This document shows, in pieces, positions 8,918 through 18,064 of a DNA stretch of 64,000 bases (position 1 is its first letter; the number at the start of each line of letters is the position of its first letter). Made by a program: the position numbers and the translations under genes. A model generated the notes under the pieces. The model was not told where the DNA came from. It searched no databases and saw only the letters and a program-made list of their open reading frames with translations. The stretch spans positions 1-64,000 of the forward strand of contig NZ_JBASBR010000003.1 of NCBI RefSeq assembly GCF_049651205.1, written 5' to 3'. The DNA comes from Castellaniella sp049651205. Its GTDB lineage: Bacteria; Pseudomonadota; Gammaproteobacteria; Burkholderiales; Burkholderiaceae_B.

Positions 8918-9343
8918 TTAATGACGGCTTGTGGACGGCTTTATTGCGTAAACACCGTCACCCAGCAGCGCCAAGGCAGCTGCAGCCACCGCCAAAAATA
9001 CAGGGTACTCCCAGCCACCGCCATTGGGTGCGGCAAATGCCCAGCCGTTTGCCCAATGCACCGAAGAAGCCACAAGCAGTTGCACAACCGCAATGGCGGC
9101 CACCCAGCGTGCAAACACGCCGAACACAAGCATTGCGCCACCGATGACTTCAAATGCGATCACGGGATAGGCTAGAAACCCAGGAAATCCGACGCTGGCA
9201 AAAAAGCCGGCAGTGCCCACAGGCGTGAAGATAAAGAGCTTGGTGAGGCCATGCGCCAAAAACATGATGCCCAGCGCCAGGCGTAGTAAAAGCGCGGCAT
9301 AGGATGCCGAGCCGGCCGCTGAAGAGTCGAAAGTGCGTTCCAT
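8918..9343 (-). CDS. DoxX family membrane protein
   Basis: A 141-residue protein with four hydrophobic helices (about 15-38, 58-78, 82-100 and 115-132) and the DoxX opening LLRLALGIMFLAHGLTKLF, followed by GFFASVGFPGFLAYPVIAFEVIGGAML. DoxX proteins are small quinone- or thiol-linked membrane proteins. It is first in a two-gene unit with the dioxygenase and sits directly downstream of paired dyads that may bind the LysR regulator encoded next door. Confidence 0.9.
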   Translation of the reverse strand: MERTFDSSAAGSASYAALLLRLALGIMFLAHGLTKLFIFTPVGTAGFFASVGFPGFLAYPVIAFEVIGGAMLVFGVFARWVAAIAVVQLLVASSVHWANGWAFAAPNGGGWEYPVFLAVAAAALALLGDGVYAIKPSTSRH

Positions 9344-9448
9344 TTTTGAATCCCTGAATAAGTATGATGAATGATGTCGTAGTGGGCACCTTTAGGTTCG
9401 AAACGATGCGCTGCCACGGTCAAACAGAAGCTTAACTAATCCAATTAC

Positions 9449-9486
9449 AGATATAAATAGCTTATCTATAGACTTATTGTATCTAT
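9449..9486. promoter_or_regulatory. Two abutting 19-bp dyads, candidate LysR operator
   Basis: AGATA-N9-TATCT (9449-9467) is followed with no gap by ATAGA-N9-TCTAT (9468-9486). The pair lies in an AT-rich stretch between the LysR gene and doxX. The first contains the T-N11-A pattern of LysR boxes. The 19-bp register would place two regulator dimers less than two helical turns apart. That the neighbouring LysR protein binds here is inference. Confidence 0.5.
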
Positions 9487-9517
9487 TTAAAAGACAATCA
9501 CCATACAAACCATTGAT

Positions 9518-10420
9518 TTACTCTTGCGTCCATACGGGATGACGGAACTGCTCAACCAGGAAATCAACCAACTTACGCACCTTCAGCGGCAGCTGCTTGC
9601 GCGTAGGATATAACGTCTGGATTTCAAGCTTGGCCCCTTGAAACTCGGGCATGAGTTCAATCAGCTGTCCCGTCTGCAGGCAGTCGTAAACAAGAAAATC
9701 CGGCTGAAATACCACTCCATAACCCGCAACCGCAGCCGCCTTGCAGGTATCACCGCTATTGGCGTGGATCCGGGGAGACACCCGAACTCGTGTCTCTCCC
9801 GATGATCCGAGAAAAGACCATTCATCGCCCGCCGACCAATAACTGTAGGCGATGACCTCATGCTGAGCCAGATCGTCCGGGTGCAGTGGCACGCCATGAT
9901 TGGCAAGATAATCGGGGGAAGCACAAAGCACCATGCGCGATGTTGCAAGGGCACGGCTGACCAGGTTGCTGTCTGTCAGGCGCCCGATCCTGACCACCAG
10001 GTCGTACCCTTCTTCCACCATATCTACTACGCGGTCGGAGAGCACAATATCCAAGTCGACGGCCGGGTTTTCTGCTGCAAACCGGCCCCATAACGGTGCC
10101 AGGTGCAAGGCACCAAATGTCTGAGGGGCTCCAATACGTAGGTTGCCCTGAGCCGTCAGGGTTGCATCACTGACTTCGGCATGGGCTTCCTCGACTGCCA
10201 GCAATATGGCCTTGCTGTGCTGATAATAGCTGCGTCCCTCATCCGTAAGGGAGACGCGCCGGGTGGTGCGATGCAGCAGACGCGCACCCAGGTATTTTTC
10301 AAGGTCTGCCACCTGCCTTGACACAGCAGGTTTGGAAAAGCCGGTTACATCGACCGCTTTTATAAATCCGCCCGTTTCAACCACAGCGACAAATGTTTTC
10401 ATCGCCTGCAAGATATCCAT
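9518..10420 (-). CDS. LysR family transcriptional regulator
   Basis: A 300-residue regulator. The winged helix-turn-helix (about 1-60) reads FVAVVETGGFIKAV...KPAVSRQVADLEKYLGARLLHRTTRRVSLT, the CrgA/DsdC-like form of LysR. The effector-binding domain (about 90-295) starts at GNLRIGAPQTFG. It is transcribed toward doxX-ygiD, 174 bases upstream of them, and is probably their regulator. It follows the poxB gene by 66 bases on the same strand, so it could instead belong with poxB. The effector is unknown. Confidence 0.92.
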   Translation of the reverse strand: MDILQAMKTFVAVVETGGFIKAVDVTGFSKPAVSRQVADLEKYLGARLLHRTTRRVSLTDEGRSYYQHSKAILLAVEEAHAEVSDATLTAQGNLRIGAPQTFGALHLAPLWGRFAAENPAVDLDIVLSDRVVDMVEEGYDLVVRIGRLTDSNLVSRALATSRMVLCASPDYLANHGVPLHPDDLAQHEVIAYSYWSAGDEWSFLGSSGETRVRVSPRIHANSGDTCKAAAVAGYGVVFQPDFLVYDCLQTGQLIELMPEFQGAKLEIQTLYPTRKQLPLKVRKLVDFLVEQFRHPVWTQE

Positions 10421-10486
10421 ATTTTTATCTCTGCCCCGCCGGGATATGCGTATCCAGAAAGAAGTGCTGGCTATACGTACTTGTTA

Positions 10487-12202
10487 TTAACGCAGGAAAT
10501 TGTCACGCAGCAATGAAACCACCTCAGTGGCACGCCCGTTGAATACAGCCTTTAGCCCAAACAACGCGGTGGATGCAATTTGCGACGCCTGCACTTTGGG
10601 CGGCATGACCAGCTCCATTCTGCTGACGTGCACGTCCAGCAATGCCGGCCCGTCGGTGTCCAGCCATTGCTGCATGGCAGGTTCCAGCTGCTCTTTGCGG
10701 GTAACCTGCCATGCAGGAAACCCGCAGGCTTCCGCAAGCTTTACAAAATCGGGGTTCCGCAGATGCGTATAACTATCCAGAAGCCCTTCTACTCGCTGCT
10801 CCATCTCGACAAAACCCAAAGAAGCATTGTTGTACACCAATAACTTCACAGACAGGTTTTCCTGACGCAAGGTGAGAAGATCACCCATCAGCATGGTAAG
10901 ACCTCCGTCACCGCACAAGGCTACTACTTGGCGATGGGGATAGGCTGCTGCAATACCCATGGCTTGTGGATAGGCATTAGCCATCGTGCCATGCAGCAAA
11001 CTGGTTAAAAATCTCCGCTTGCCCCGGGCAACGAGATGACGCAACAACCACACCATCGGCGACCCCCCATCAGCCGTAAAGACAGCATCCTCCGAGGCCA
11101 GACGATCCAGGGTCTGCGTCACGAACTGGGGGTGCAGCAACGAGGGGTCTTTCTCTTCTCCGGATTTTCGGTAGGCCGACTGATCCTCCAGCCACTGTTG
11201 CCGGGCGGTTTCAAGATGATCGTTTTGTTTTCCCGGTTGAAGCAAAGGCAACAGGGCCTCGACTGTCAATCCGATATCGCCCACCAAACCCATCTGTATG
11301 GGCGCCCGGCGCCCCAAATGGGCAGGATCGCTATCGATCTGTATCACATGAGGTTGTTGTGGATAAAACTGTGTCCACGCAAAATCCGTGCCCAGGCAGA
11401 GGGTAAGATCCGCACGATCGATAGCCTCCAGACCTGCCTGGTTACCCAAAATGCCGGTCATCCCTACTCCGTACGGGTTATCAGGCTCGATAAACTCTTT
11501 GGCCCGACTGGTATGGACCACTGGCGCGTTAAGCCGCTGAGCCAGTTTCAGCACCTGCTGACGCGCATTCCGCGCCCCATAGCCGGCATACAAAGTGATA
11601 CTTGAGGCTGTATTCAGAGTATCGGCTAGCTGCTGTAGCTCTTCTGGTGCCGGCAGTGCGCGGACAATTCGAGGATGTGCCGCCCAGGGCAACGTATCTT
11701 CATCCGTCTGCGAAAACATGTCGCCTCGGACAATCAGCACCGCTACACCTCGCAGGGACAGAGCCGTTTGTGCAGCCAAAGCAGTTAACCGCCTGGCCTG
11801 GGAGGGATGGGATATATATTCGCAAAACACTGAAGCTTGCTCATAGATGCGGCGTTGATCTACCTCTTGAGGAAAATCCAACCCCGCTTCCGTACTGGCT
11901 ACATCTGAGGCAATCAGCAGAACCGGCGCGCCGTTACGGTGGCTTTCAAAGATACCGTTCACAAAATGCAGGCTCCCTGGCCCACATGTGCCAGCACACA
12001 CGGCCAATCGACCGGTCATGTAGGCTTCACCTCCTGCGGCCAGTGCACCCACCTCCTCGTGGCGGACATGCACCCAGCGCAAGTCTGATCGCCGAATCGC
12101 ATCGGTAAAGTGGTTGATGGTATCGCCCACTACGCCGTAGCAGCGTTGGGCTCCCGCTTCGATCAAGGCATCAACAATGATCTCTGACACGTGTTTACTC
12201 AT
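10487..12202 (-). CDS. poxB: Pyruvate dehydrogenase (quinone) / pyruvate oxidase
   Basis: A 571-residue thiamine-diphosphate enzyme. The N-terminal domain carries the catalytic Glu in VRHEEVGALAAGGEAYMTG. The central domain is FAD-binding. The C-terminal domain has the cofactor motif GDGGLTMLMGDLLTL...NN. The last 25 residues resemble the membrane-binding tail of E. coli PoxB (...GRATEVVSLLRDNFLR), pointing to peripheral membrane attachment and electron transfer to ubiquinone. It converts pyruvate to acetate and CO2. An acetolactate-synthase-like paralogue is the alternative, but length and tail favour PoxB. Confidence 0.9.
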   Translation of the reverse strand: MSKHVSEIIVDALIEAGAQRCYGVVGDTINHFTDAIRRSDLRWVHVRHEEVGALAAGGEAYMTGRLAVCAGTCGPGSLHFVNGIFESHRNGAPVLLIASDVASTEAGLDFPQEVDQRRIYEQASVFCEYISHPSQARRLTALAAQTALSLRGVAVLIVRGDMFSQTDEDTLPWAAHPRIVRALPAPEELQQLADTLNTASSITLYAGYGARNARQQVLKLAQRLNAPVVHTSRAKEFIEPDNPYGVGMTGILGNQAGLEAIDRADLTLCLGTDFAWTQFYPQQPHVIQIDSDPAHLGRRAPIQMGLVGDIGLTVEALLPLLQPGKQNDHLETARQQWLEDQSAYRKSGEEKDPSLLHPQFVTQTLDRLASEDAVFTADGGSPMVWLLRHLVARGKRRFLTSLLHGTMANAYPQAMGIAAAYPHRQVVALCGDGGLTMLMGDLLTLRQENLSVKLLVYNNASLGFVEMEQRVEGLLDSYTHLRNPDFVKLAEACGFPAWQVTRKEQLEPAMQQWLDTDGPALLDVHVSRMELVMPPKVQASQIASTALFGLKAVFNGRATEVVSLLRDNFLR

Positions 12203-12363
12203 GCAGCGCTCCTGATTTATATGACCGGTTGCCCCGCAAGCCTGTAATTACTATAGCGCAGGGGGGTTTTCCCCAACCGGTTTGCTCGACAGGGCGACAA
12301 ACACTCTGGTATTGTGATTTCCGCCGTGCAAACGGAAAAACATAAAACTCTGGAGACATTCCC

Positions 12364-13575
12364 ATGAAAAAAACCGTGCTGGCCGCTACCCTGGCCGCAA
12401 TCGGCCTTGCCTTTACGCTACCGGCCCAGGCCGCTGGCATATCTGATGATGTGATCCGCATCGGCTTCATCGCTGACATGTCGGGTGTGTACGCCGATAT
12501 CGACGGCCCTGCAGGTGCCGATGCAATCCGCATGGCGATCGCTGATATGGGCGGTTCCATCAATGGCAAGAAAATCGAGCTTCTCACCGCCGACCACCAA
12601 AACAAAGCCGACATTGCTTCTTCTCGCGCGCGCCAGTGGTTTGACCAAGACCATCTGGACATGCTGATTGGCGGCACCAACTCTGCCACTGCCCTGGCCA
12701 TGGCCGCTGTGGCAGCCGAAAAGAAAAAGCCGTTCCTCGCAGTCGGCCCCGGATCCTCAGCACTCACTAATGATCAATGCACACCCTATACCGTGCACTG
12801 GGCATACAACACGGTTGCCCTGGCCAATGGCACGGGCTCGGCAGTGGTACGCGAGGGAGGGAAAACCTGGTTCTTCCTGACCGCCGATTACGCCTTTGGA
12901 CACGCACTTGAAAAAGACACTGCCAAGGTCGTCAAAGCCGCTGGCGGCAAGGTACTGGGAGAGGTACGTGCACCGATTTCAACCTCCGACTTCTCCTCGT
13001 TCCTGCTGCAGGCGCAAGGCTCGGGGGCTCAGGTGCTTGGGTTGGCCAATGCAGGAGGTGATTTCATCAATTCAGTGAAAGCCGCCAAAGAATTTGGCAT
13101 TACCAAAACCATGAAACTGGCAGGTTTGCTGGTGTTCATCAACGACATCCACTCGCTGGGCCTGGAAAACACCCAGGGGCTGTATCTCACCACCCCCTGG
13201 TACTGGAACCAATCCGACGACTCCCGCGCCTGGGCCAAGAAATTCTCTGACACGCATAAACGGGCACCTTCCTTCTTGCAGGCGGGCGATTACTCCGTGG
13301 CCAAAAACTATCTCGAAGCAGTCAAGGCCACAGGTACGGATGATGGAGATGCCATCATGAAATACCTGAAATCGCACAAAATCAACGACATGTTTGTCAA
13401 AAACGCCTATGTTCGTAAAGACGGCCTGTTGATGCATGACATGTACCTGGCTCAGGTTAAAAAGCCCAGCCAATCAAAGGCGCCCTGGGATTACTACAAC
13501 ATCGTCCGCACCCTGCCCGCCGAGACTGTCTACGGGCCAGAGTCTGAATCCACCTGCAAACTGCTTAAAGGCTAA
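12364..13575 (+). CDS. ABC transporter substrate-binding protein (branched-chain amino acid/amide type)
   Basis: A 403-residue periplasmic type-I binding protein (LivJ/HAAT family). The signal peptide ends at LPAQA (about residue 24), and the mature part begins DDVIRIGFIADMSGVYADIDGPAG. Two cysteines near both ends of the mature protein (CTPY and the C-terminal STCKLL) may form disulfides. It stands 11 bases before an acyl-CoA synthetase gene, an arrangement seen where an imported carboxylic acid is activated by CoA ligation. No permease genes follow, so the transporter is incomplete here. Confidence 0.9.
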   Translation: MKKTVLAATLAAIGLAFTLPAQAAGISDDVIRIGFIADMSGVYADIDGPAGADAIRMAIADMGGSINGKKIELLTADHQNKADIASSRARQWFDQDHLDMLIGGTNSATALAMAAVAAEKKKPFLAVGPGSSALTNDQCTPYTVHWAYNTVALANGTGSAVVREGGKTWFFLTADYAFGHALEKDTAKVVKAAGGKVLGEVRAPISTSDFSSFLLQAQGSGAQVLGLANAGGDFINSVKAAKEFGITKTMKLAGLLVFINDIHSLGLENTQGLYLTTPWYWNQSDDSRAWAKKFSDTHKRAPSFLQAGDYSVAKNYLEAVKATGTDDGDAIMKYLKSHKINDMFVKNAYVRKDGLLMHDMYLAQVKKPSQSKAPWDYYNIVRTLPAETVYGPESESTCKLLKG

Positions 13576-13586
13576 CGGAGACCACC

Positions 13587-15221
13587 ATGCTTCAGGCACG
13601 AGACGACTATGCCCAAACTTGCCAGGGGTTTTCCTGGCAAGTGCCGGCTCACTACAACATTGGCATAGACGTCTGCGACCGCTGGGCCGATGGTAGTGGT
13701 CGTCTCGCCCTGATCGTAGATCACGGCGACGCAGCACCCGACCGCTACACGTTTGATCAACTCAAGCAATGGTCAGACCAACTGGCGCTGACCCTGCGTG
13801 CAAAAGGCGTCCAGGCGGGCGACCGTGTCGGGGTTCTGCTACCCCAATCCCTGGAAACCGCCATATCCCATCTTGCCGCATACAAGCTGGGCGCCATTGC
13901 GGTACCTCTGTTTACGCTGTTTGGCACAGATGCCCTGCAGTTTCGCCTTGGAAACTCGGGCGCACGCGCACTGGTAACACACGCCGAAGGCATGGGCAAG
14001 ATTGCCGTCATCCGCGATGCCCTGCCCGACCTCACCTGCCTGCTGAACATCGACGCAGATGAACAATCACCCGATAGCTTCTGGGCTGCCGTCAATGCTC
14101 AAAAGGGGCAAGCCTTTACACCAGAAGACACGCTGGCGGACGATCCCGCCGTCATTATTTATACCTCGGGTACAACCGGTAAACCCAAAGGAGCCTTGCA
14201 CGCGCACCGCATGCTTTTGGGGCATTTACCTGGTGTGGAAATCTCGCATAATTTTTTTCCCAATCAGGCCAGCCTGATGTGGACCCCTGCCGACTGGGCA
14301 TGGATTGGCGGCCTGATGGACGTCCTCATGCCCTCTTGGCATCACGGCGTGGCGGTGCTGGCACACCGGTTCAGCAAGTTCGAAGCCTCGAAGGCCTGGC
14401 AACTAATGGCCAGGCATCAGGTAAGTCATACGTTTTTACCGCCTACAGCATTAAAGATGCTGCGCACGCTTGATAATCCCCAGCAATATGGCCAGCTGGG
14501 GCTGGTGTCGGTGGCTAGCGGTGGTGAAACCCTGGGCGCCCAACTGATTGACTGGGGGCGCAAGACACTGGGTGTCACCATCAATGAGTTTTATGGTCAA
14601 ACCGAGTGCAACATGATTGTGTCCTCCTGCGCGGCCTTGTTCGACCCGCGTCCGGGTTCGATGGGCCGCCCGGTACCGGGACACGATCTGCAAATTATCG
14701 ACAGCCAGGGGGAAATTGTGCCTGTCGGTACCGAGGGCCATATCGCCGTACGCCGTCCCGACCCCGTCATGTTCCTGCAATACTGGGCCAACCCCAAAGC
14801 CACCGAAGATGCCTTTATCGGCGACTTCCTGGTAACAGGTGATCGCGGGATGCGTGATGCTGACGGCTATCTCTGGTTCAAAGGACGCGGTGACGATGTC
14901 ATCACCAGTGCTGGCTACCGAATCGGCCCGGGCCCCATCGAAGATTGCCTCTTAAGTCACCCTGCTGTCCGCATGGCGGCAGTCATCGGCGTGCCCGATC
15001 CTGCCCGCACCGAGATCGTCAAAGCCTGTATCGTACTTAAGGACGGTTTTCAAGGCAGCCCAGAGCTCATCGCCGATATCCAGGAGCACGTGCGCAAACG
15101 CGCGGCCGCACACGAATACCCCCGCATCGTCGAGTTCATGGATGCACTGCCCATGACCACCACGGGCAAAGTCATCCGTAAAGCCCTGCGCGAAATGCAA
15201 AGTGCCCCAGGCAACTCCTGA
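13587..15221 (+). CDS. AMP-dependent acyl-CoA synthetase (medium-chain-like)
   Basis: A 544-residue adenylate-forming ligase. The phosphate-binding loop IIYTSGTTGKPKG is at about 188-200, with INEFYGQTE (A5), LVTGDRG (A7) and YLWFKGRGDD (A8) following. The catalytic Lys is in MTTTGKVIRKAL near the C-terminus, so the enzyme should be active. The acid it activates is not readable; proteins of this style act on acetate to medium-chain or aryl acids. It is transcribed with the binding-protein gene upstream and the ATPase gene 10 bases downstream. Confidence 0.92.
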   Translation: MLQARDDYAQTCQGFSWQVPAHYNIGIDVCDRWADGSGRLALIVDHGDAAPDRYTFDQLKQWSDQLALTLRAKGVQAGDRVGVLLPQSLETAISHLAAYKLGAIAVPLFTLFGTDALQFRLGNSGARALVTHAEGMGKIAVIRDALPDLTCLLNIDADEQSPDSFWAAVNAQKGQAFTPEDTLADDPAVIIYTSGTTGKPKGALHAHRMLLGHLPGVEISHNFFPNQASLMWTPADWAWIGGLMDVLMPSWHHGVAVLAHRFSKFEASKAWQLMARHQVSHTFLPPTALKMLRTLDNPQQYGQLGLVSVASGGETLGAQLIDWGRKTLGVTINEFYGQTECNMIVSSCAALFDPRPGSMGRPVPGHDLQIIDSQGEIVPVGTEGHIAVRRPDPVMFLQYWANPKATEDAFIGDFLVTGDRGMRDADGYLWFKGRGDDVITSAGYRIGPGPIEDCLLSHPAVRMAAVIGVPDPARTEIVKACIVLKDGFQGSPELIADIQEHVRKRAAAHEYPRIVEFMDALPMTTTGKVIRKALREMQSAPGNS

Positions 15222-15231
15222 GCAGCCTCGC

Positions 15232-15873
15232 ATGCTTACTCTGCATCAGATCAGCAAACGATATGACGATCACATCCTGTTTCAGGGGCTGAGCCGGTCC
15301 TTTGAGCCAGGATGTTTTGCCTTAAGCGAAGAAGACAGCACCGGTAAAACTACTCTGCTCAGCCTTATCGCAGGTGTGGTTCCCCCAGACGAGGGCGACA
15401 TCGTTATCGATGGATACTCTCTGTCACAGGCACCAGAGCAGGCCTTGTCGCGCGTGTTTTACATACCTGAGCACTGCCCGGTATCACCCACTCAGACAGG
15501 ACGGCAGTGGCTTGAGGCAATGGCCAAAAAGCACCATACCAGCGTCAACCAAAGCGTCATGGCCTTTACCAGCCAACTGGGGCTTGACGATCATCTGGAC
15601 AAATCTTTCAAGCAGATGTCTACCGGTACCTGGCGAAAGGTGCTCTGGGCTGCTGCCGATATTGGCCAACCTACGGTGATGATTGCAGACGGCCCCAGCA
15701 ACGGCCTGGATACCCCCGGCCGTCAGGCGCTGGCAGCGCAGTTGAAGATCTGGGCAAACACGCGGGTGATTTTGCTGGCAAGTTACGACTACGCCCTGCT
15801 GGACGCCTGCGGGGCGTGCAGGCTGGGTGCAGCCACACTGAAACCTATCAAACAACAAGAACAAACAGGCTAG
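15232..15873 (+). CDS. ABC-type ATPase with degenerate catalytic motifs
   Basis: About 213 residues with the ABC fold order but eroded motifs. Walker A reads EEDSTGKTT: Lys39 and Thr40 are kept, but both earlier glycines are lost. The signature reads MSTGTWRK instead of LSGGQ. Walker B reads IADGPSNGLD, with Gly replacing the catalytic Glu. The H-loop reads LLASYDYA, with Tyr in place of His. It probably binds ATP weakly and does not hydrolyse it. The reading frame is open with no stop or frameshift. A start at 15202 would overlap the synthetase gene; ATG at 15232 fits the fold better. No permease partner is encoded here. Confidence 0.75.
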   Translation: MLTLHQISKRYDDHILFQGLSRSFEPGCFALSEEDSTGKTTLLSLIAGVVPPDEGDIVIDGYSLSQAPEQALSRVFYIPEHCPVSPTQTGRQWLEAMAKKHHTSVNQSVMAFTSQLGLDDHLDKSFKQMSTGTWRKVLWAAADIGQPTVMIADGPSNGLDTPGRQALAAQLKIWANTRVILLASYDYALLDACGACRLGAATLKPIKQQEQTG

Positions 15874-15910
15874 TTGCCAGCGCGTTACACACCACGCGTA
15901 CCAATGAGCC

Positions 15911-17215
15911 TCAGTATCCGAGCAAGGGCAACCACCACGCCAGCGCCAGCAAAGTGGCCAACAACACAGGCGGTGTAATCAGCAAGCCCGTTTTCATGTA
16001 GTACCCCCAGCCGATCCGATAACCTTTACCTTGCAATACGTGCAACCACAGCAACGTGGCCAAGCTGCCTATCGGGGTAAATTTCGGCCCCAGGTCGTTA
16101 CCGATGACATTCGCATAAATCATCAGCTGACGGGTCATGTCGGGGACTTGCGCATGATCGATGGCCAGCGCCCCCACCAAAGTAGATGGCAGATTGTTCA
16201 TGATGGATGCTGTAATGGCAGCCAAAAAGCCGGTACCGACAGTGGCCACCGTGGGATCCTGCAAAGCCAGCCACTGAAGCGCCTCGGCCCCCATCTGTGT
16301 CAGGCCGGCTTGCCCCAGGCCATAAACCACCAGATACATACCCAGAGAAAACAATACGATCTGCCATGGCGCTTGGTGCAAGACTTTGGCCATTGGCACC
16401 ACTGCCGGCTCTTTTTGACCCCATCGGCCGGCAACCCCCATCAACACCAGGGCCGCAGCACTGGTCACCAGGCAAAACGGTATCCGCCACGCAGCCAGCA
16501 CAAAGTACGCCAGCAAAAGGAGCACCAACACCGGAAATGCCGCCCAAAAAACACGGTGATCCACAATGGCATCTGCAGGCTTATTCAGAGACTCGACCGC
16601 GTAATGAGGAGGAATATTGCGCCCAAAGGCCAGCCAGAGCACCCCTAACGTGGCTGCAACAGACACCAGATTTACTGGCACCATCACAAGGGCATACCGA
16701 GAAAACGTCACATCAAAATAGTTGGCGCTGACGATATTGACCAGGTTGGAAATCACCAATGGCAGGCTGGCAGTATCGGCGATGAAACCAGTGGCCATGA
16801 TAAACGCCAGTGCGGCCGGCGGGCTGAAGCGCAAACGCATCAAAATGGCTGCAACAATGGGCGTAAGCAACAGCGCTGCGCCGTCATTGGCAAATACCGC
16901 TGCAATCAGGGCACCCAACAGCAAAACCAGAGGGAACAGGCGCCTGCCACGGCCATTGCCCAAACGCGCAATGTGCAACGCAGCCCAACTGAAAAAACCA
17001 GCCTCATCCAGAATCAGAGAGATGATGATGAGGCCCACAAAGGTGAAGGTGGCATCCCACACAATATGCCACACCACAAGGACATCAGCCCAGTTGACCA
17101 CACCTGCCAGCAAGGCCACCGTCGCCCCACCTAAGGCACTCCAGCCAATCCCCAAGCGTTTTGGCTGCCAGATGACCAGCACAAGCGTTACCACGAAAAT
17201 AACTAGTGCCAGCAT
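15911..17215 (-). CDS. ArsB/NhaD-type permease (ion transporter superfamily)
   Basis: A 434-residue polytopic protein with about 11-12 membrane segments. The ArsB-like motif LGALIAAVFANDGAALLLTPIV (about 100-121) and IADTASLPLVISNLVNIV (about 148-165) identify the family of arsenite exporters and related anion/cation permeases. It lies 52 bases downstream of a manganese-riboswitch-controlled gene on the same strand and may be read through from it, which makes an arsenite-only role uncertain. A short GGTCT/AGACC hairpin and a weak CATAAT box in the gap leave room for an independent promoter. No arsR or arsC is adjacent. Confidence 0.8.
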   Translation of the reverse strand: MLALVIFVVTLVLVIWQPKRLGIGWSALGGATVALLAGVVNWADVLVVWHIVWDATFTFVGLIIISLILDEAGFFSWAALHIARLGNGRGRRLFPLVLLLGALIAAVFANDGAALLLTPIVAAILMRLRFSPPAALAFIMATGFIADTASLPLVISNLVNIVSANYFDVTFSRYALVMVPVNLVSVAATLGVLWLAFGRNIPPHYAVESLNKPADAIVDHRVFWAAFPVLVLLLLAYFVLAAWRIPFCLVTSAAALVLMGVAGRWGQKEPAVVPMAKVLHQAPWQIVLFSLGMYLVVYGLGQAGLTQMGAEALQWLALQDPTVATVGTGFLAAITASIMNNLPSTLVGALAIDHAQVPDMTRQLMIYANVIGNDLGPKFTPIGSLATLLWLHVLQGKGYRIGWGYYMKTGLLITPPVLLATLLALAWWLPLLGY

Positions 17216-17267
17216 AAGAAATTCCTGCTTTTAGGTCTGAGAAAGACCGCTATTATGGCTGAATCTG

Positions 17268-17846
17268 TCAGAAACCCAATTGCTTGCCAGCGCCCAACAA
17301 GGTCAGGATTCCCAACATCAAGAAGATCGCCGCGGCCACTGAATGAACGAGTTTCATGGGGATTTTCTTTGCCAGCCGATCGCCCACAAACACCGCAGGC
17401 ACGTCTGCAATCAACATGCCCAGCGTCGTGCCAACCACGACCAGTATCGGGCTGGCGTAATGTGCTGCCAATGCCACCGTGGCGATTTGTGTCTTGTCGC
17501 CCATCTCAGCGAGGAAAAAGGCCAGGAACGTGGCGCCAAACACGCCACACTTACGCGCCAGACAGGTAGCGTCTTCTTCGAATTTGTCCGGGATCATTGT
17601 CCAGATGGCCATGGCGATAAAAGACAACCCTAACACCCAGCGCAGGATCTCAGGACTGACCATATCCGTAATCCAGGCACCCAGTGCGCCTGCCAAACCA
17701 TGATTCAGTATCGTAGCCGCAAGAATGCCCAAAATGATGGGTACTGGCTTTTTAAAGCGCGCAGCCAAGATGAACGCCAATAGCTGGGTTTTGTCGCCGA
17801 TTTCAGCCAAGGCAACAACACCAGTAGAGATAAAGAGGGATTCCAT
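17268..17846 (-). CDS. TMEM165/GDT1-family manganese exporter
   Basis: A 192-residue membrane protein with two copies of the family motif E-x-G-D-K-T: ALAEIGDKTQL near residue 18 and FLAEMGDKTQI near residue 115, each in a three-helix half. Bacterial members export Mn2+. The leader carries a yybP-ykoY riboswitch, matching the expected trigger (high Mn2+ turns expression on). The ATG at 17846 follows a cytosine-rich stretch with a poor ribosome-binding site, consistent with control at translation initiation. Confidence 0.93.
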   Translation of the reverse strand: MESLFISTGVVALAEIGDKTQLLAFILAARFKKPVPIILGILAATILNHGLAGALGAWITDMVSPEILRWVLGLSFIAMAIWTMIPDKFEEDATCLARKCGVFGATFLAFFLAEMGDKTQIATVALAAHYASPILVVVGTTLGMLIADVPAVFVGDRLAKKIPMKLVHSVAAAIFLMLGILTLLGAGKQLGF

Positions 17847-17858
17847 GCGGGGGGGTCC

Positions 17859-18018
17859 AGGCCGGTGAATAAACGATTGACCACCCCGCCCCCCGGCCTA
17901 CCTGGTGGCGTGATGGTCAAAGGTCTTGCCAGGCTGGGCAACTGCTGACGCCATGGCCTGCGGGCCAAGTATGTTGACGTCAGCCTCTTCAGGCGAAGAG
18001 CGGCTACTCCCCAATGAC
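17859..18018 (-). promoter_or_regulatory. yybP-ykoY manganese riboswitch with expression platform
   Basis: Reading the minus strand, the aptamer (18018-17916) shows the conserved blocks in order: TTGGGGAGTAGCCG, a short GAAGAG/CTCTTC hairpin, ACGTCAACATAC, and GGCAAGACCTTTGACC. The ends GTCATTGG and CCTTTGAC can pair as P1. Downstream, AGGCCGG (17899-17893) is complementary to CCGGCCT (17865-17859), placed just before the start codon of the exporter gene, so a switch of ribosome access is likely. The family is known to sense Mn2+ and to be ON when bound. Confidence 0.88.
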
Positions 18019-18064
18019 GGCGTGAGTTTAACCGCCACACCGCCAATGTGCAACGCTTGGTGGA

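Noticed and set aside
15911..17215. Arsenic resistance operon
   Set aside because: Only an ArsB-like permease is present; there is no arsR of the metal-binding type, arsC or arsH. The nearby ArsR protein lacks the metal motif and belongs to the YeeE operon.
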